Source: Lawsonella sp012842085
GTDB taxonomy: Bacteria; Actinomycetota; Actinomycetes; Mycobacteriales; Mycobacteriaceae
Length of the DNA stretch: 64,000 nt
Assembly (NCBI GenBank): GCA_036749735.1
Contig: DAINXV010000001.1
Location: forward strand, 124,001-188,000
Reading direction: 5' to 3'
Of this stretch, positions 1 to 8,040 are shown piece by piece (positions within the stretch are counted from its first letter, which is position 1; every line of letters starts with the position of its first letter). The notes beneath the pieces were generated by a model, which saw only the letters and a program-made list of their open reading frames with translations, ran no database searches and had not been told where the DNA came from. The translations under genes and the position numbers were made by a program.

Positions 1-692
1 TTGCTGAGTCGGTGCATCACTTGCAACTCAAATACTCGACTATTACGGGTGTGACGCGCGATGACCTCCCGGATGAAGGTGCCTGGCTTTATGCAGAAAC
101 AGTGCGCCAAATCCACAAACTGAACCCCAACACCGGGGTGGAAAACCTCATCCCCGACTTCCACGCCGATCCGGATCTTTTGGAGCAAGTTTTCGACTCC
201 CAACCGGAAGTCTTGGCACATAATCTGGAAACTGTGCCGCGTCTAATGAAACAAATCCGGCCGGCTTTCACATACGAGAAGTCCTTAAAGGTGCTGTCAC
301 TAGCTAAAGAATATGGGCTGGTGACGAAGTCCAACCTTATTTTGGGGATGGGCGAAACCAATACGGAAGTTGAGGAAGCTTTACGGGATTTGCATTCCGC
401 AGGTTGCGACATTGTGACTATTACGCAGTATCTGCGCCCTTCCCGTTTGCAGCGCCCCATTGATCGGTGGGTGACTCCGGAAGAGTTTCTGGAACTTGCT
501 GATCTGGCTCGGGAAATAGGTTTTGCGGGTGTGATGGCGGGACCGTTGGTACGCTCGAGTTATCGTGCTGGAATGTTGTACGCGGAAGCGTTAGAGCACA
601 TGGGACGAGAATTACCAGAGCATCTACGGCACCTGGATCCACAGCGTCATGCGGCCCAGGAAATACATACCTTGGTAGATCGCTTAAACTAG
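1..692 (+). CDS. lipA: Lipoyl synthase LipA, C-terminal part (5' end outside window)
   Basis: Radical-SAM enzyme that inserts two sulfurs into the octanoyl chain on lipoyl-domain proteins, making the cofactor of pyruvate and 2-oxoglutarate dehydrogenases and glycine cleavage. The reading frame is open from the window edge (in-frame A-E-S before the first GTG), so the SAM-binding CxxxCxxC region lies outside. Visible are the typical middle and C-terminal blocks: HNLETVPRL, SLKVLSLAKEYG, KSNLILGMGE, TITQYLRPS and the end GPLVRSSYRA. The serine of RSSYRA is the family's auxiliary-cluster ligand region. It is followed after about 50 bp by the DUF4191 membrane protein, the usual actinobacterial neighbour. 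Confidence 0.95.
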   Translation, partial: AESVHHLQLKYSTITGVTRDDLPDEGAWLYAETVRQIHKLNPNTGVENLIPDFHADPDLLEQVFDSQPEVLAHNLETVPRLMKQIRPAFTYEKSLKVLSLAKEYGLVTKSNLILGMGETNTEVEEALRDLHSAGCDIVTITQYLRPSRLQRPIDRWVTPEEFLELADLAREIGFAGVMAGPLVRSSYRAGMLYAEALEHMGRELPEHLRHLDPQRHAAQEIHTLVDRLN

Positions 693-741
693 AAACCACT
701 AGTGTTGTTACTGAATGAAGTTTTAACGACGAGGAATTTTC

Positions 742-1518
742 ATGGCTACTAAAGAAAAAGCCTTCGGCGAGATGACGAAGGAAGAACGTAAGGAACGCCG
801 CAAGGAAAAGCGTGCCGCCCGGCGCAACACGTGGAAGCAAATTTGGCAGGCTTTCAATATTCAGCGCAAGGAAGATAAGGCGCTACTTCCCATCATGATT
901 GGCGTCATGGTGGCGGTTATTGTGGTGACTGGTCTGATTACTGGCCTCGCGATCCAGGGCAACTGGGTGACGTGGATCTTTATGATGCTGGCGGCCATCA
1001 TGATCGGTATCACGATCGACATGTTCATCTTTACGCGCCGCATGACTAACACCATGTATGAGAAGGCTGATGGGCAGCCGGGCATGGCTGGTTGGGATTT
1101 AACGCAGCTGAAAGGCTCTTGGCGGGTGCAGCAGACGGTTGCTGGCAACGCGAGCCTTGATGTTGTGCACCGCGTTGTGGGACGGCCTGGTGTGATCCTG
1201 GTGGGTGAAGGTAACTACAACCGTCTGCGGGGCTTGATGAATTCTCAGAAACGTAGCCTCGCACGAGTAATCGGCGACACCCCCATTTACGAGATTTATG
1301 TTGGGCACGGCGACAACCAAGTAGAAATTAAGAAACTGCGCAGCACCATCAAGCGGCTGCCCAAAAATATTAGCCGCGAAGATGTGGAGTCGATCAATGC
1401 TCGCCTAGAGTCGCTAGCCGCCAAAAAGACTGCTATGGGGATGCCTAAAGGGCCTATTCCTAGCAACGCGAAGTTGCGCGGGATGCAGCGCTCTGCCCGT
1501 CGCCGCAGCGGAAGATAA
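742..1518 (+). CDS. DUF4191 family membrane protein
   Basis: A 258-residue protein of unknown function that regularly follows lipA in actinomycetes (Rv2219-like, from memory). The N-terminus is highly basic and charged (residues 1-40, many K/R/E). Two hydrophobic segments follow at about 52-73 and 78-97, then a soluble C-terminal domain of about 150 residues containing VVGRPGVILVGEG and ending in a basic tail. It is thus a two-pass membrane protein with cytosolic ends. The start ATG follows a GAGGAATTTTC stretch with a GAGG Shine-Dalgarno. A strong hairpin terminator follows it, so it probably closes the lipA transcript. The family assignment is firm; the function is unknown. Confidence 0.85.
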   Translation: MATKEKAFGEMTKEERKERRKEKRAARRNTWKQIWQAFNIQRKEDKALLPIMIGVMVAVIVVTGLITGLAIQGNWVTWIFMMLAAIMIGITIDMFIFTRRMTNTMYEKADGQPGMAGWDLTQLKGSWRVQQTVAGNASLDVVHRVVGRPGVILVGEGNYNRLRGLMNSQKRSLARVIGDTPIYEIYVGHGDNQVEIKKLRSTIKRLPKNISREDVESINARLESLAAKKTAMGMPKGPIPSNAKLRGMQRSARRRSGR

Positions 1519-1539
1519 GAATCGGCATGAAAATTCTAT

Positions 1540-1580
1540 GAAGGCCCACAGTTTAAATACGTGGGCCTTCATCGCTTTTC
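1540..1580 (+). terminator. Rho-independent terminator after DUF4191 gene
   Basis: Ten-base perfect inverted repeat GAAGGCCCAC / GTGGGCCTTC (1540-1549 and 1561-1570) around an A/T-rich loop, followed by a T-rich stretch (ATCGCTTTTC). It separates the lipA transcript from glnA1. Confidence 0.8.
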
Positions 1581-1610
1581 CCGAGAAAAATCTAAGGAAA
1601 TTCCGCTCAC

Positions 1611-1626
1611 GTAACGTGTACGAAAC
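1611..1626 (+). promoter_or_regulatory. GlnR-type binding site upstream of glnA1
   Basis: GTAAC-(6 bases)-GAAAC lies about 85 bp upstream of the glnA1 start and matches the gTnAc-n6-GaAAc consensus described for GlnR in Streptomyces and mycobacteria. It implies nitrogen control by GlnR rather than by the corynebacterial AmtR. The match is seen directly; the identity of the regulator is inferred. Confidence 0.55.
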
Positions 1627-1711
1627 AATCAATATACGTATGTGGGACGGATAAGCCGTAAGCTAGTTGGTGACGCCGGAAAAATCCGGTCTGACGTCAA
1701 GGAGAACAACT

Positions 1712-3148
1712 GTGGGATTTACCAGTCCTCAAGAACTAGTGGATTACATCGCTGCGGAGGAGATCGAACTCGTCGATATCCGCTTCACCGATCTTCCAGG
1801 TATCGAACAGCACTTCACCATCGACGCAGAAGACTTTACTGTCGATGCAATGGAGAACGGCCTCGCGTTCGATGCTTCCTCAATTCGTGGCTTTGCTACC
1901 GTCGACCAGTCGGACATGGTGCTGCTGCCGGATTTGGCGAGCGCCCGAATTGATCCTTTCCGCAAAGCCAAAACCTTGAACGTACAGTTCTTTGTGCACA
2001 ACCCGCGCACCCGGGAGCCCTACTCCCGTGACCCCCGCAATATTGCCCGCAAAGCGGAAGAGTACCTGACCTCCACTGGTATTGCTGACACCTGCTACTT
2101 CGGCGCAGAAGCAGAATTCTACGTTTTCAACAAAGTTCGCTACGCCACCGAAATGCACAAGTCGTTCTTCGAATTGGATTCAGACGAAGGTTGGTGGAAC
2201 CGCGGTGCAGACACAGAAATCGATGGCACCCCCAACAAGGGCTACAAGTCGCGAGTGAAGGGCGCCTACTTCCCGGTGGCCCCCTACGACCACTACCAGG
2301 ATCTGCGCGACGAAATGTGCCGCAATCTGCGGGACGTTGGTTTCACCCTGGAGCGCGCCCACCATGAAGTGGGCAACGGTGGACAGATGGAAATCAACTA
2401 CCGTTTCGATACGCTTCTGCATGCTGCCGATGACGTCCAACTTTTCAAGTACGTGATTAAGAATACGGCCTGGCAGAATGGCCTTTCAGCAACGTTCATG
2501 CCGAAGCCCCTGTTTGGCGATAATGGCTCCGGTATGCACGCCCATATGTCCTTGTGGAAGGACGGGGAGCCCCTCTTCTACGACGAAAACGGCTACGGTG
2601 GATTGTCTGACCTGGCACGTTACTTTATTGGGGGAATCCTGGAGCATGCTCCGGCGGTGCTCGCCTTCACCAACCCCACCATCAACTCCTATAAGCGGCT
2701 GGTGAAAGGCTATGAAGCCCCCGTCAACCTTGCTTATTCGCAGGGCAACCGCTCCGCCTGTGTTCGTATCCCGTTGACCGGTAACAACGCCAAGGCAAAG
2801 CGTGTTGAGTTCCGTTGCCCGGACCCCTCCTCAAACCCCTACCTGGCGTTTGCGGCGATGCTGATGGCCGGCCTGGACGGTATCCGCAACCGTATTGAAC
2901 CGCTTGCTCCCATCGATAAGGATCTCTACGAACTTCCCCCGGAGGAGGCTAAGAATATTCCGCAAACTCCGGGCAGTTTGGAAGAAGCTCTGCAGGCATT
3001 GGAAGAAGACCACGACTTCCTCACCGAGGGTGGTGTCTTCACTGATGACCTGATCGAGTCGTGGATCAACTACAAGCGGAATGTGGAACTGGAGGCGGCG
3101 CGGCTGCGTCCCGCTCCGGTCGAGTTTGAGCTTTACTACGACTGCTAA
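1712..3148 (+). CDS. glnA: Glutamine synthetase type I (GlnA1)
   Basis: ATP-dependent condensation of glutamate and ammonia to glutamine, the main route of nitrogen assimilation; a cytosolic dodecamer. The GTG start at 1712 is chosen because AAGGAG lies seven bases upstream; it gives 478 residues, the same length as M. tuberculosis GlnA1. Visible motifs: FDASSIRGF near the N-terminus, EAEFYVF, the ATP-binding stretch KPLFGDNGSGMH, NRSACVRIP, and the adenylylation loop KDLYELPPEE with target Tyr406. GlnE, the enzyme that modifies this tyrosine, is encoded 5 kb downstream, so activity control by adenylylation should be intact. Transcription is probably controlled by the GlnR-type box at 1611-1626. 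Confidence 0.97.
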   Translation: MGFTSPQELVDYIAAEEIELVDIRFTDLPGIEQHFTIDAEDFTVDAMENGLAFDASSIRGFATVDQSDMVLLPDLASARIDPFRKAKTLNVQFFVHNPRTREPYSRDPRNIARKAEEYLTSTGIADTCYFGAEAEFYVFNKVRYATEMHKSFFELDSDEGWWNRGADTEIDGTPNKGYKSRVKGAYFPVAPYDHYQDLRDEMCRNLRDVGFTLERAHHEVGNGGQMEINYRFDTLLHAADDVQLFKYVIKNTAWQNGLSATFMPKPLFGDNGSGMHAHMSLWKDGEPLFYDENGYGGLSDLARYFIGGILEHAPAVLAFTNPTINSYKRLVKGYEAPVNLAYSQGNRSACVRIPLTGNNAKAKRVEFRCPDPSSNPYLAFAAMLMAGLDGIRNRIEPLAPIDKDLYELPPEEAKNIPQTPGSLEEALQALEEDHDFLTEGGVFTDDLIESWINYKRNVELEAARLRPAPVEFELYYDC

Positions 3149-3178
3149 TTCTTTTATACAAATTCAATAAACCTTTTG

Positions 3179-3217
3179 GTGGTGCCCTCAGTGTTGCTGG
3201 GGGCACCACTCTTATTT
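3179..3217 (+). terminator. Rho-independent terminator after glnA1
   Basis: Nine-base stem GTGGTGCCC / GGGCACCAC (3179-3187 and 3201-3209) followed by TCTTATTT. It lies 30 bases after the glnA1 stop. Confidence 0.8.
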
Positions 3218-3286
3218 ACATGAGAGAATTGGCAGAACTTTGTTTATTTATGACCTACCATTCTAGTTTTATTGAAGGACACTCCC

Positions 3287-4363
3287 TTGAAATTCCTGTC
3301 CAGTAGCAATTACTTCCGCCCGCTGTCTTTAGCAGATCGGATCAACCTTTCTGCGGCGGCAGTTCTACGTGCCACCCCATCCCCGGTACTGCGGTTGCTC
3401 GGATCGCGCACGAACTCCGACGGCGACAAGATTGCTCCAGATGTTTATGCATCACTACGCAGCCTCGACCTTATAGGGGAAGATATTTCCGATATGCCAG
3501 TCGAGGAAGCCCGGAAAGCAACCGAAACAAGCTCGCTTATGGCAGCCGGACCGCAAATTAAGGTCGGCCAGGTAACGGAGATTCAGGTAGCAGGACACCG
3601 TGTGCGCTACTACCGTCCGGACAACACCACGAGCCGAAAAATCCCCACTTTGGTCTATCTGCATGGTGGTGGATGGGTGGTTGGATCACTGGATAGCCAC
3701 GACAATCCCGCACGATACTTTTGCGCAAATGCCAACGTGGCGGTTTTGTCCGTCGACTACCCGTTGGCTCCTGAACATCCATTCCCGGCCCCCATCAATG
3801 CGGTGAGTGACGTCCTTGAAGCTGTCATGGGTGGAGACGTGCCCGGTGTGGACACTGAACGGATAGCAATTGCAGGTGACTCTGCGGGAGCTAATTTAGC
3901 TGCTGCGGCGTGCATACAGTTAGCTATCGTGGGGCACCGTCAACCGCGCTTACAAATGCTTTTCGTACCGGCAACAAATGTGCGTGATTTCGATACCCCG
4001 AGCCACCGTGAGTTTGCGGAAAGGCACTACCTTACGGCAAAACAAATACCGTGGTTTCGGGATGCGTATGTACCGGAAGTTGCGGATCGAGAAAATCCGC
4101 TGGCCTCTCCCCTTCTCGCCGAAGATAGCCTGCTAGAGAAGGTGGCTCCAGCCTATGTGGCAGTTGCTGGGCATGACCCGCTTCGCGACGAAGGTGAAGC
4201 CTATGCACGCCGACTAGCTGCCGTGGGTGTACCCACCTCGCTGCGGCGACACACTACGTTGATACACCCCTTCGTGAACAGTTTCTGGGTGTGGGAGGAC
4301 GCCAAACGCGCCATGGATGAAGCTGTCGGCGTGTTGCGGCACATGCTCGGCGTTATGGGCTAG
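3287..4363 (+). CDS. Alpha/beta hydrolase, HSL-type esterase/lipase
   Basis: Carboxylesterase of the hormone-sensitive-lipase (Abhydrolase_3) family. A complete active site is visible: oxyanion motif HGGGW at residues 126-130, nucleophile Ser199 in GDSAG, Asp297 in GHDPLRDEG and His327 in LIHPF. No signal peptide is evident, so it is probably cytosolic and would act on short-chain or lipid-derived esters; the substrate is unknown. TTG 3287 is preferred because AAGGA lies seven bases upstream; a longer TTG start at 3272 is possible. Its stop overlaps the stop of the convergent hmuV gene by four bases. It sits between glnA1 and glnE, which are direct neighbours in M. tuberculosis as I recall, so it belongs to an inserted block. 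Confidence 0.88.
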   Translation: MKFLSSSNYFRPLSLADRINLSAAAVLRATPSPVLRLLGSRTNSDGDKIAPDVYASLRSLDLIGEDISDMPVEEARKATETSSLMAAGPQIKVGQVTEIQVAGHRVRYYRPDNTTSRKIPTLVYLHGGGWVVGSLDSHDNPARYFCANANVAVLSVDYPLAPEHPFPAPINAVSDVLEAVMGGDVPGVDTERIAIAGDSAGANLAAAACIQLAIVGHRQPRLQMLFVPATNVRDFDTPSHREFAERHYLTAKQIPWFRDAYVPEVADRENPLASPLLAEDSLLEKVAPAYVAVAGHDPLRDEGEAYARRLAAVGVPTSLRRHTTLIHPFVNSFWVWEDAKRAMDEAVGVLRHMLGVMG

Positions 4364-5187
4364 TGAGCCGAACGTACCGGCACCACCTGGAACGACCCGA
4401 AACCGTCCTCCACAATGTGTACCGGAGTGTTGTAGACGGAACTCAAAAGATCGGCGGTGAGTACTTCGCGGGGGTTACCTTGTGCGACAAGTTTGCCGTC
4501 CGCAAGTACCACCACTCGATCGGCGTAGGCCGCTGCCAAACCAAGATCGTGCAGTACCACTACAGCCCCCACATGTTGGCGCACCCGCTGCCGCACCACC
4601 TGCATAAGACGTTCCTGGTATTGAATATCGAGGGCTGCCGTGGGCTCATCCAACATCAAGATTGGCGTGCGTTGGGCCAGCACTCGGGTCATAGATACGC
4701 GTGCTTTTTCCCCGCCTGAAAGTTGGTTGAACAGTTTCTTCAAAAACTTTTCAACACCCATCAGTTGGATGGCTTCCGCAATAGATTCTTCGTCTTCCGC
4801 AGCATAGTCGGTGCGTACCCAGGGGGCGCGCCCCATTTCGATGACTTCCTCCACAAAGAATTCGAAGCCAACATGGTTGGATTGGGTGAGCACTGCCCGG
4901 CGGTGTGCCAGATCCCGTGTCGACAGTTTGGGGAGGTCTTTACCAAAAACCTTTACCTGTCCCTGGGTTGTGGGGAGGTCTCCAGCGAGCACGCTCAGCA
5001 GAGTCGATTTTCCGGCGCCATTAGGCCCCACGAGGGCAATAATTTCGCCGGCACGAATATCTAGGGAAACGTCCTCAAGGACTGTTTTCTTGCCGCGCTC
5101 ACAGTGCACACCCGTGCAGCTCATAAGAACATCCCCGGGGGCAACATTAAGTTTTTCAGTGATCGTGAGAGGTTCTAGCGTCGTCAT
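4360..5187 (-). CDS. hmuV: Haem/iron-complex ABC transporter ATPase (HmuV-like)
   Basis: Cytosolic ATPase that powers import through the HmuU channel. A 275-residue protein with Walker A GPNGAGKST, signature LSGGEKARVSMTRV, Walker B ILMLDEPTAALD and the switch histidine in VVVLHDLGLA. The ATG at 5187 overlaps the hmuU stop by one base (TAATG). The open frame runs 60 codons further upstream, but that extension is the hmuU gene in another frame and is rejected. Family members use haem or ferric siderophores; haem is favoured because the binding protein looks like HmuT. Confidence 0.92.
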   Translation of the reverse strand: MTTLEPLTITEKLNVAPGDVLMSCTGVHCERGKKTVLEDVSLDIRAGEIIALVGPNGAGKSTLLSVLAGDLPTTQGQVKVFGKDLPKLSTRDLAHRRAVLTQSNHVGFEFFVEEVIEMGRAPWVRTDYAAEDEESIAEAIQLMGVEKFLKKLFNQLSGGEKARVSMTRVLAQRTPILMLDEPTAALDIQYQERLMQVVRQRVRQHVGAVVVLHDLGLAAAYADRVVVLADGKLVAQGNPREVLTADLLSSVYNTPVHIVEDGFGSFQVVPVRSAH

Positions 5188-6254
5188 TACTGCCACCCCG
5201 TTCCAACTGATTTGTAGCGGCGCAGCAACAGGAGGAACACCGGACCGCCGATGAGTGACGTCAACATGCCGATGGGTAGTTCCGCGGTGCTGATGAGGGT
5301 ACGGGCGAGGGTGTCGCAAATGAGCACCACGAGCGCTCCACCAACAGCAGAACTCACCAGCAGCCATTTATGCTGCGGACCAATAATGAGGCGGATGGCG
5401 TGCGGAACAACCAAACCAACAAAAGCAATGACGCCTGCGAAGGCAACGCCTACGCCAACCAATGCGGCCACAATTGAGATGATGAGCAGCCGGAAGCGCT
5501 CCACGTTCACACCCAAATGCTGGGCCTGATTTTCGCCAAGTGCCAGCAAATCCATTTTGCGGGATTGGGTGGCGGCCACGATGATCCCCAGTACGGTCAC
5601 GATAAGTGCAATGACGGCTTTGTCCCAGCCTGCTCCAGCGAACGAGCCGAACTGCCAGAACACCACCTGGCTTTGTGCCGCACTGCCACCCAAAAAACTG
5701 AACAGGGTGATAAGCCCGGCGGCGAACGCATTAACCGCGACACCCACCAGGATAAAGTTCACGATAATGGTTTTGCCCTGCACTCGTGATAGCGCGTAGA
5801 CCAGCAATGTGGTCAGCAGCGCACCCACAAATGCGGCTACCGCCGTCCCCCACTTGAGAAACATGTAACTGGTGTCAATGCCCGCCAGGTTGGCAATGGC
5901 CAACAGTCCGGCTGCGAAAACGGCACCACCCGAGCTGACACCAATAATGCCTGGCTCTGCCAGTGGGTTAGCAAAAACACCTTGCAGTAGCCCACCTGCA
6001 CAACCCAAGCCGGCCCCAACTACGAGGGCGAGCACAATACGGGGAAAACGAACCTCCCAGAGGGTACTTGCCACCACCACGGTAGTGTCGCCGGTGTCTG
6101 GACGAATCCCCCAGGCAGAGGCGAGAGTGTTCCAAATATCTTGAATTGAGGTGTCAACCTGGCCAATGAGGCACGCCGCCACCCCCATTGCCACCATCAA
6201 AATGATGAGGACGATAAGGGTGATAGCAGATCTACGGGTACGGGTTGCGGTCAC
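5187..6254 (-). CDS. hmuU: Haem/iron-complex ABC transporter permease (HmuU-like, FecCD family)
   Basis: Integral membrane permease of 355 residues. It has an N-terminal membrane anchor at about 10-30 and a series of further hydrophobic segments, about ten in all as usual for the BtuC/FecCD fold. Conserved stretches include GCAGGLLQGVFANPLAEPGIIGVSSG and FVGLVVPHAIRLIIGPQH, the latter in the coupling region that contacts the ATPase. The start overlaps the hmuT stop by four bases (ATGA), so hmuTUV is one operon. Confidence 0.93.
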   Translation of the reverse strand: MTATRTRRSAITLIVLIILMVAMGVAACLIGQVDTSIQDIWNTLASAWGIRPDTGDTTVVVASTLWEVRFPRIVLALVVGAGLGCAGGLLQGVFANPLAEPGIIGVSSGGAVFAAGLLAIANLAGIDTSYMFLKWGTAVAAFVGALLTTLLVYALSRVQGKTIIVNFILVGVAVNAFAAGLITLFSFLGGSAAQSQVVFWQFGSFAGAGWDKAVIALIVTVLGIIVAATQSRKMDLLALGENQAQHLGVNVERFRLLIISIVAALVGVGVAFAGVIAFVGLVVPHAIRLIIGPQHKWLLVSSAVGGALVVLICDTLARTLISTAELPIGMLTSLIGGPVFLLLLRRYKSVGTGWQ

Positions 6255-7339
6255 TTTTCTTGGGGCTTTCCGTAAAGCGCATCAGCCAGAGCGTCGATAA
6301 GTGCGCCGACTCCCGGGCCGAAGGAGAATAGCGCCGAGTCCAGAACATCCACCACTGAACGGTTTTTGCCGGCGGGTGTCTGTGCCATACCCGGTGCGGA
6401 AACAATACCGTCAACACCACCCGCAGATTTCATACCGTCCGCCATAACAATGACCGTATCGGGGGCTGCTTTCACCATGGCTTCCGGAGTCATGGGGGTG
6501 AAATCCTGGGTGAGACCTACTTCTTTAGAAACGTCCACACCACCCAGTGCGGTCACCAGTTCATCTGCGCCAGAACCCGGGCCACCAATAAAGGCCACGT
6601 TGGAGCCCCGAATAACGAGCACGGCAATGCGCCGATTATCGGACATGGCTTGCGCCCGTTTGGTGGCTTGTTCCACTTCCTCTTGGGTGCTCTTGACGAC
6701 CTTGTCGATTTGTTCTTGTTTTACACCCAGAGCTTTCCCGACTTGGTTAATGAGTGTGGGGATGAGGCTGATGGAGCGTTCGGCGTCAATATAGACCACC
6801 GGGATGCCGATGTCTCGGAGCTGGTGGATGACGGCGCCAGGCCCCACCGAGTAGTCCACAATGACGACACTGGGACGCGCGGCAATGATCTTTTCCGCAT
6901 TGAGCACGTGGGCTTTGGTGGTGACGAGGGGAATATTTTGGGCAGCCGGGAAGTCCGCTGTTTTGTCGCGACCCACCAGGTTGTCCCCTAGTCCGAGGGC
7001 ATAAACAATGCGGGTGATAGTACCTGGGCGATCGATACCAATAATTCGCGAAGTATCCTTCACGGTTACTTCTTCCCCGTCTGCGCCTTCCACAGTGACG
7101 GGAAGGTTTTGGACCGGTTTGTCAATAATCACATCGGGATCGTTATTGGGAAGCACCGCGCTCCGGGGTCCTTGTGCGAGCGGAAGGTCATTACCCGCAC
7201 CATTGTGGTTTGGCCCAGCACATCCACTAAAAACGAGAGCGCCGGTTGTGACCAGTGCTAATGCTGCTGTGGACCAATGCTTTTTCCGTTTCTGCGCCGT
7301 GTTATTTGGCACTGCAGTGACCCGCCGGATTATCCCCAT
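6251..7339 (-). CDS. hmuT: Haem-binding lipoprotein of ABC importer (HmuT-like)
   Basis: Substrate-binding protein anchored outside the membrane. The ATG at 7339 has GGAG six bases upstream; an upstream TTG in the same frame (7351) lies within that ribosome site and is less likely. A basic N-terminus and hydrophobic core lead to the lipobox LVFSGC with Cys40 as the lipidated residue. The mature part has the two-lobed TroA/HmuT pattern: RIVYALGLGDNLVGRDKTADFPAA, then LNAEKIIAARPSVVIVD and IPVVYID. The RDKTADFP stretch is typical of haemin-binding HmuT proteins; siderophore binding is not excluded. Expression is likely iron-repressed through the palindrome in the shared promoter region at 7394-7435. 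Confidence 0.9.
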   Translation of the reverse strand: MGIIRRVTAVPNNTAQKRKKHWSTAALALVTTGALVFSGCAGPNHNGAGNDLPLAQGPRSAVLPNNDPDVIIDKPVQNLPVTVEGADGEEVTVKDTSRIIGIDRPGTITRIVYALGLGDNLVGRDKTADFPAAQNIPLVTTKAHVLNAEKIIAARPSVVIVDYSVGPGAVIHQLRDIGIPVVYIDAERSISLIPTLINQVGKALGVKQEQIDKVVKSTQEEVEQATKRAQAMSDNRRIAVLVIRGSNVAFIGGPGSGADELVTALGGVDVSKEVGLTQDFTPMTPEAMVKAAPDTVIVMADGMKSAGGVDGIVSAPGMAQTPAGKNRSVVDVLDSALFSFGPGVGALIDALADALYGKPQEK

Positions 7340-7393
7340 ATCGGTCTCCAAAATGATTGAATGCTCTTATAAAATGTCTTCACAAACAATTAG

Positions 7394-7435
7394 TCAGGAT
7401 ACCCTAAACAATGTTTTTAGGGTATCCTTGCCTAG
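7394..7435. promoter_or_regulatory. Iron-box-like (DtxR/IdeR) palindromic operator between hmuT and the secreted protein gene
   Basis: Perfect 13-base inverted repeat AGGATACCCTAAA / TTTAGGGTATCCT (7396-7408 and 7416-7428) with a seven-base spacer. Two overlapping sites resemble the remembered DtxR/IdeR consensus TTAGGTTAGCCTAACCTAA: 7417-7435 matches at 14 of 19 positions and 7394-7412 at 13 of 19. It lies in the 142-bp gap between divergent genes and could control both. A TTGCCT that could serve as a -35 for the rightward gene lies inside it. Confidence 0.6.
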
Positions 7436-7481
7436 TGTAATTGACTGATAAATAGCTATTAATACTGCGAAAGGAATCCGC

Positions 7482-7955
7482 ATGTCGATCTTTACGACCA
7501 AAAACTCCCGCCGTGCTTCTGCACTGGTGACGCTCGCGGCTGCAGTTATGCTTCCCCTCGCCGGCACTGGAGTGGCGGATGCTGCACCCTCTATTGCAGC
7601 TAACCCCACCAAAGGACTGAAAACCGGCTCTGTCGTAAACGTCACCCTGCGTGGCTTGGATCCGCTTTCTGGCTATTACGTTGGTCTTTGCCAGAACAAG
7701 TATTCAGGCTCTGTTCCCCTCTGCACCGGTGAACGCAAATCTATTGGTAACCAGCTCTGGGTTACCAACTCCCCGGGCGGAACCAACAAGATTCCGAAAA
7801 ACGGTGTTGTGAAGGGAAAAATCACCATCACGTTTAAGGGTTCCACTGTCCCCGGCAAGAAGGTTAACTGCAGCAAGGGCTGCTCCATTACCCTTTTCCA
7901 CGACCATGTGAACGGTCTTGATGTGCTGTCACGAGTACCCGTCAGCATTAAGTAA
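7482..7955 (+). CDS. Secreted neocarzinostatin-like Ig-fold protein, possible haem-uptake partner
   Basis: A 157-residue exported protein: signal peptide (KNSRR, hydrophobic core, cleavage likely after ADA at 32-34), then a mature domain of about 123 residues rich in beta strands. GLKTGSVVNVTLRGLDPLSGYYVGLCQ resembles the neocarzinostatin family pattern. Its four cysteines (70, 81, 130, 134) have the spacing expected for that family's two disulfides. A histidine-bearing FHDH motif lies at 140-143. AAAGGAA precedes the ATG by six bases. It is divergent from hmuTUV and shares the iron-box-like operator, which suggests an extracellular role in haem or iron capture. That role is inference; I know of no described homologue with this function. 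Confidence 0.8.
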   Translation: MSIFTTKNSRRASALVTLAAAVMLPLAGTGVADAAPSIAANPTKGLKTGSVVNVTLRGLDPLSGYYVGLCQNKYSGSVPLCTGERKSIGNQLWVTNSPGGTNKIPKNGVVKGKITITFKGSTVPGKKVNCSKGCSITLFHDHVNGLDVLSRVPVSIK

Positions 7956-7968
7956 ATAACCCTGCTCA

Positions 7969-8003
7969 ATGGTGGTGTAGCTGCGGCTACATCACCATTT
8001 TTG
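7969..8003 (+). terminator. Rho-independent terminator after secreted protein gene
   Basis: Thirteen-base stem with one G-T pair, ATGGTGGTGTAGC / GCTACATCACCAT (7969-7981 and 7986-7998), followed by TTTTTG. It lies between two convergent genes. Confidence 0.85.
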
Positions 8004-8040
8004 TATGTGGGGTTTCTACGTGGGGAACTGCTAGTTGGGG

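Noticed and set aside
5188..5367. N-terminal extension of hmuV by 60 codons
   Set aside because: It is the 3' end of hmuU in another frame; ATG 5187 overlaps the hmuU stop as expected for coupled genes.
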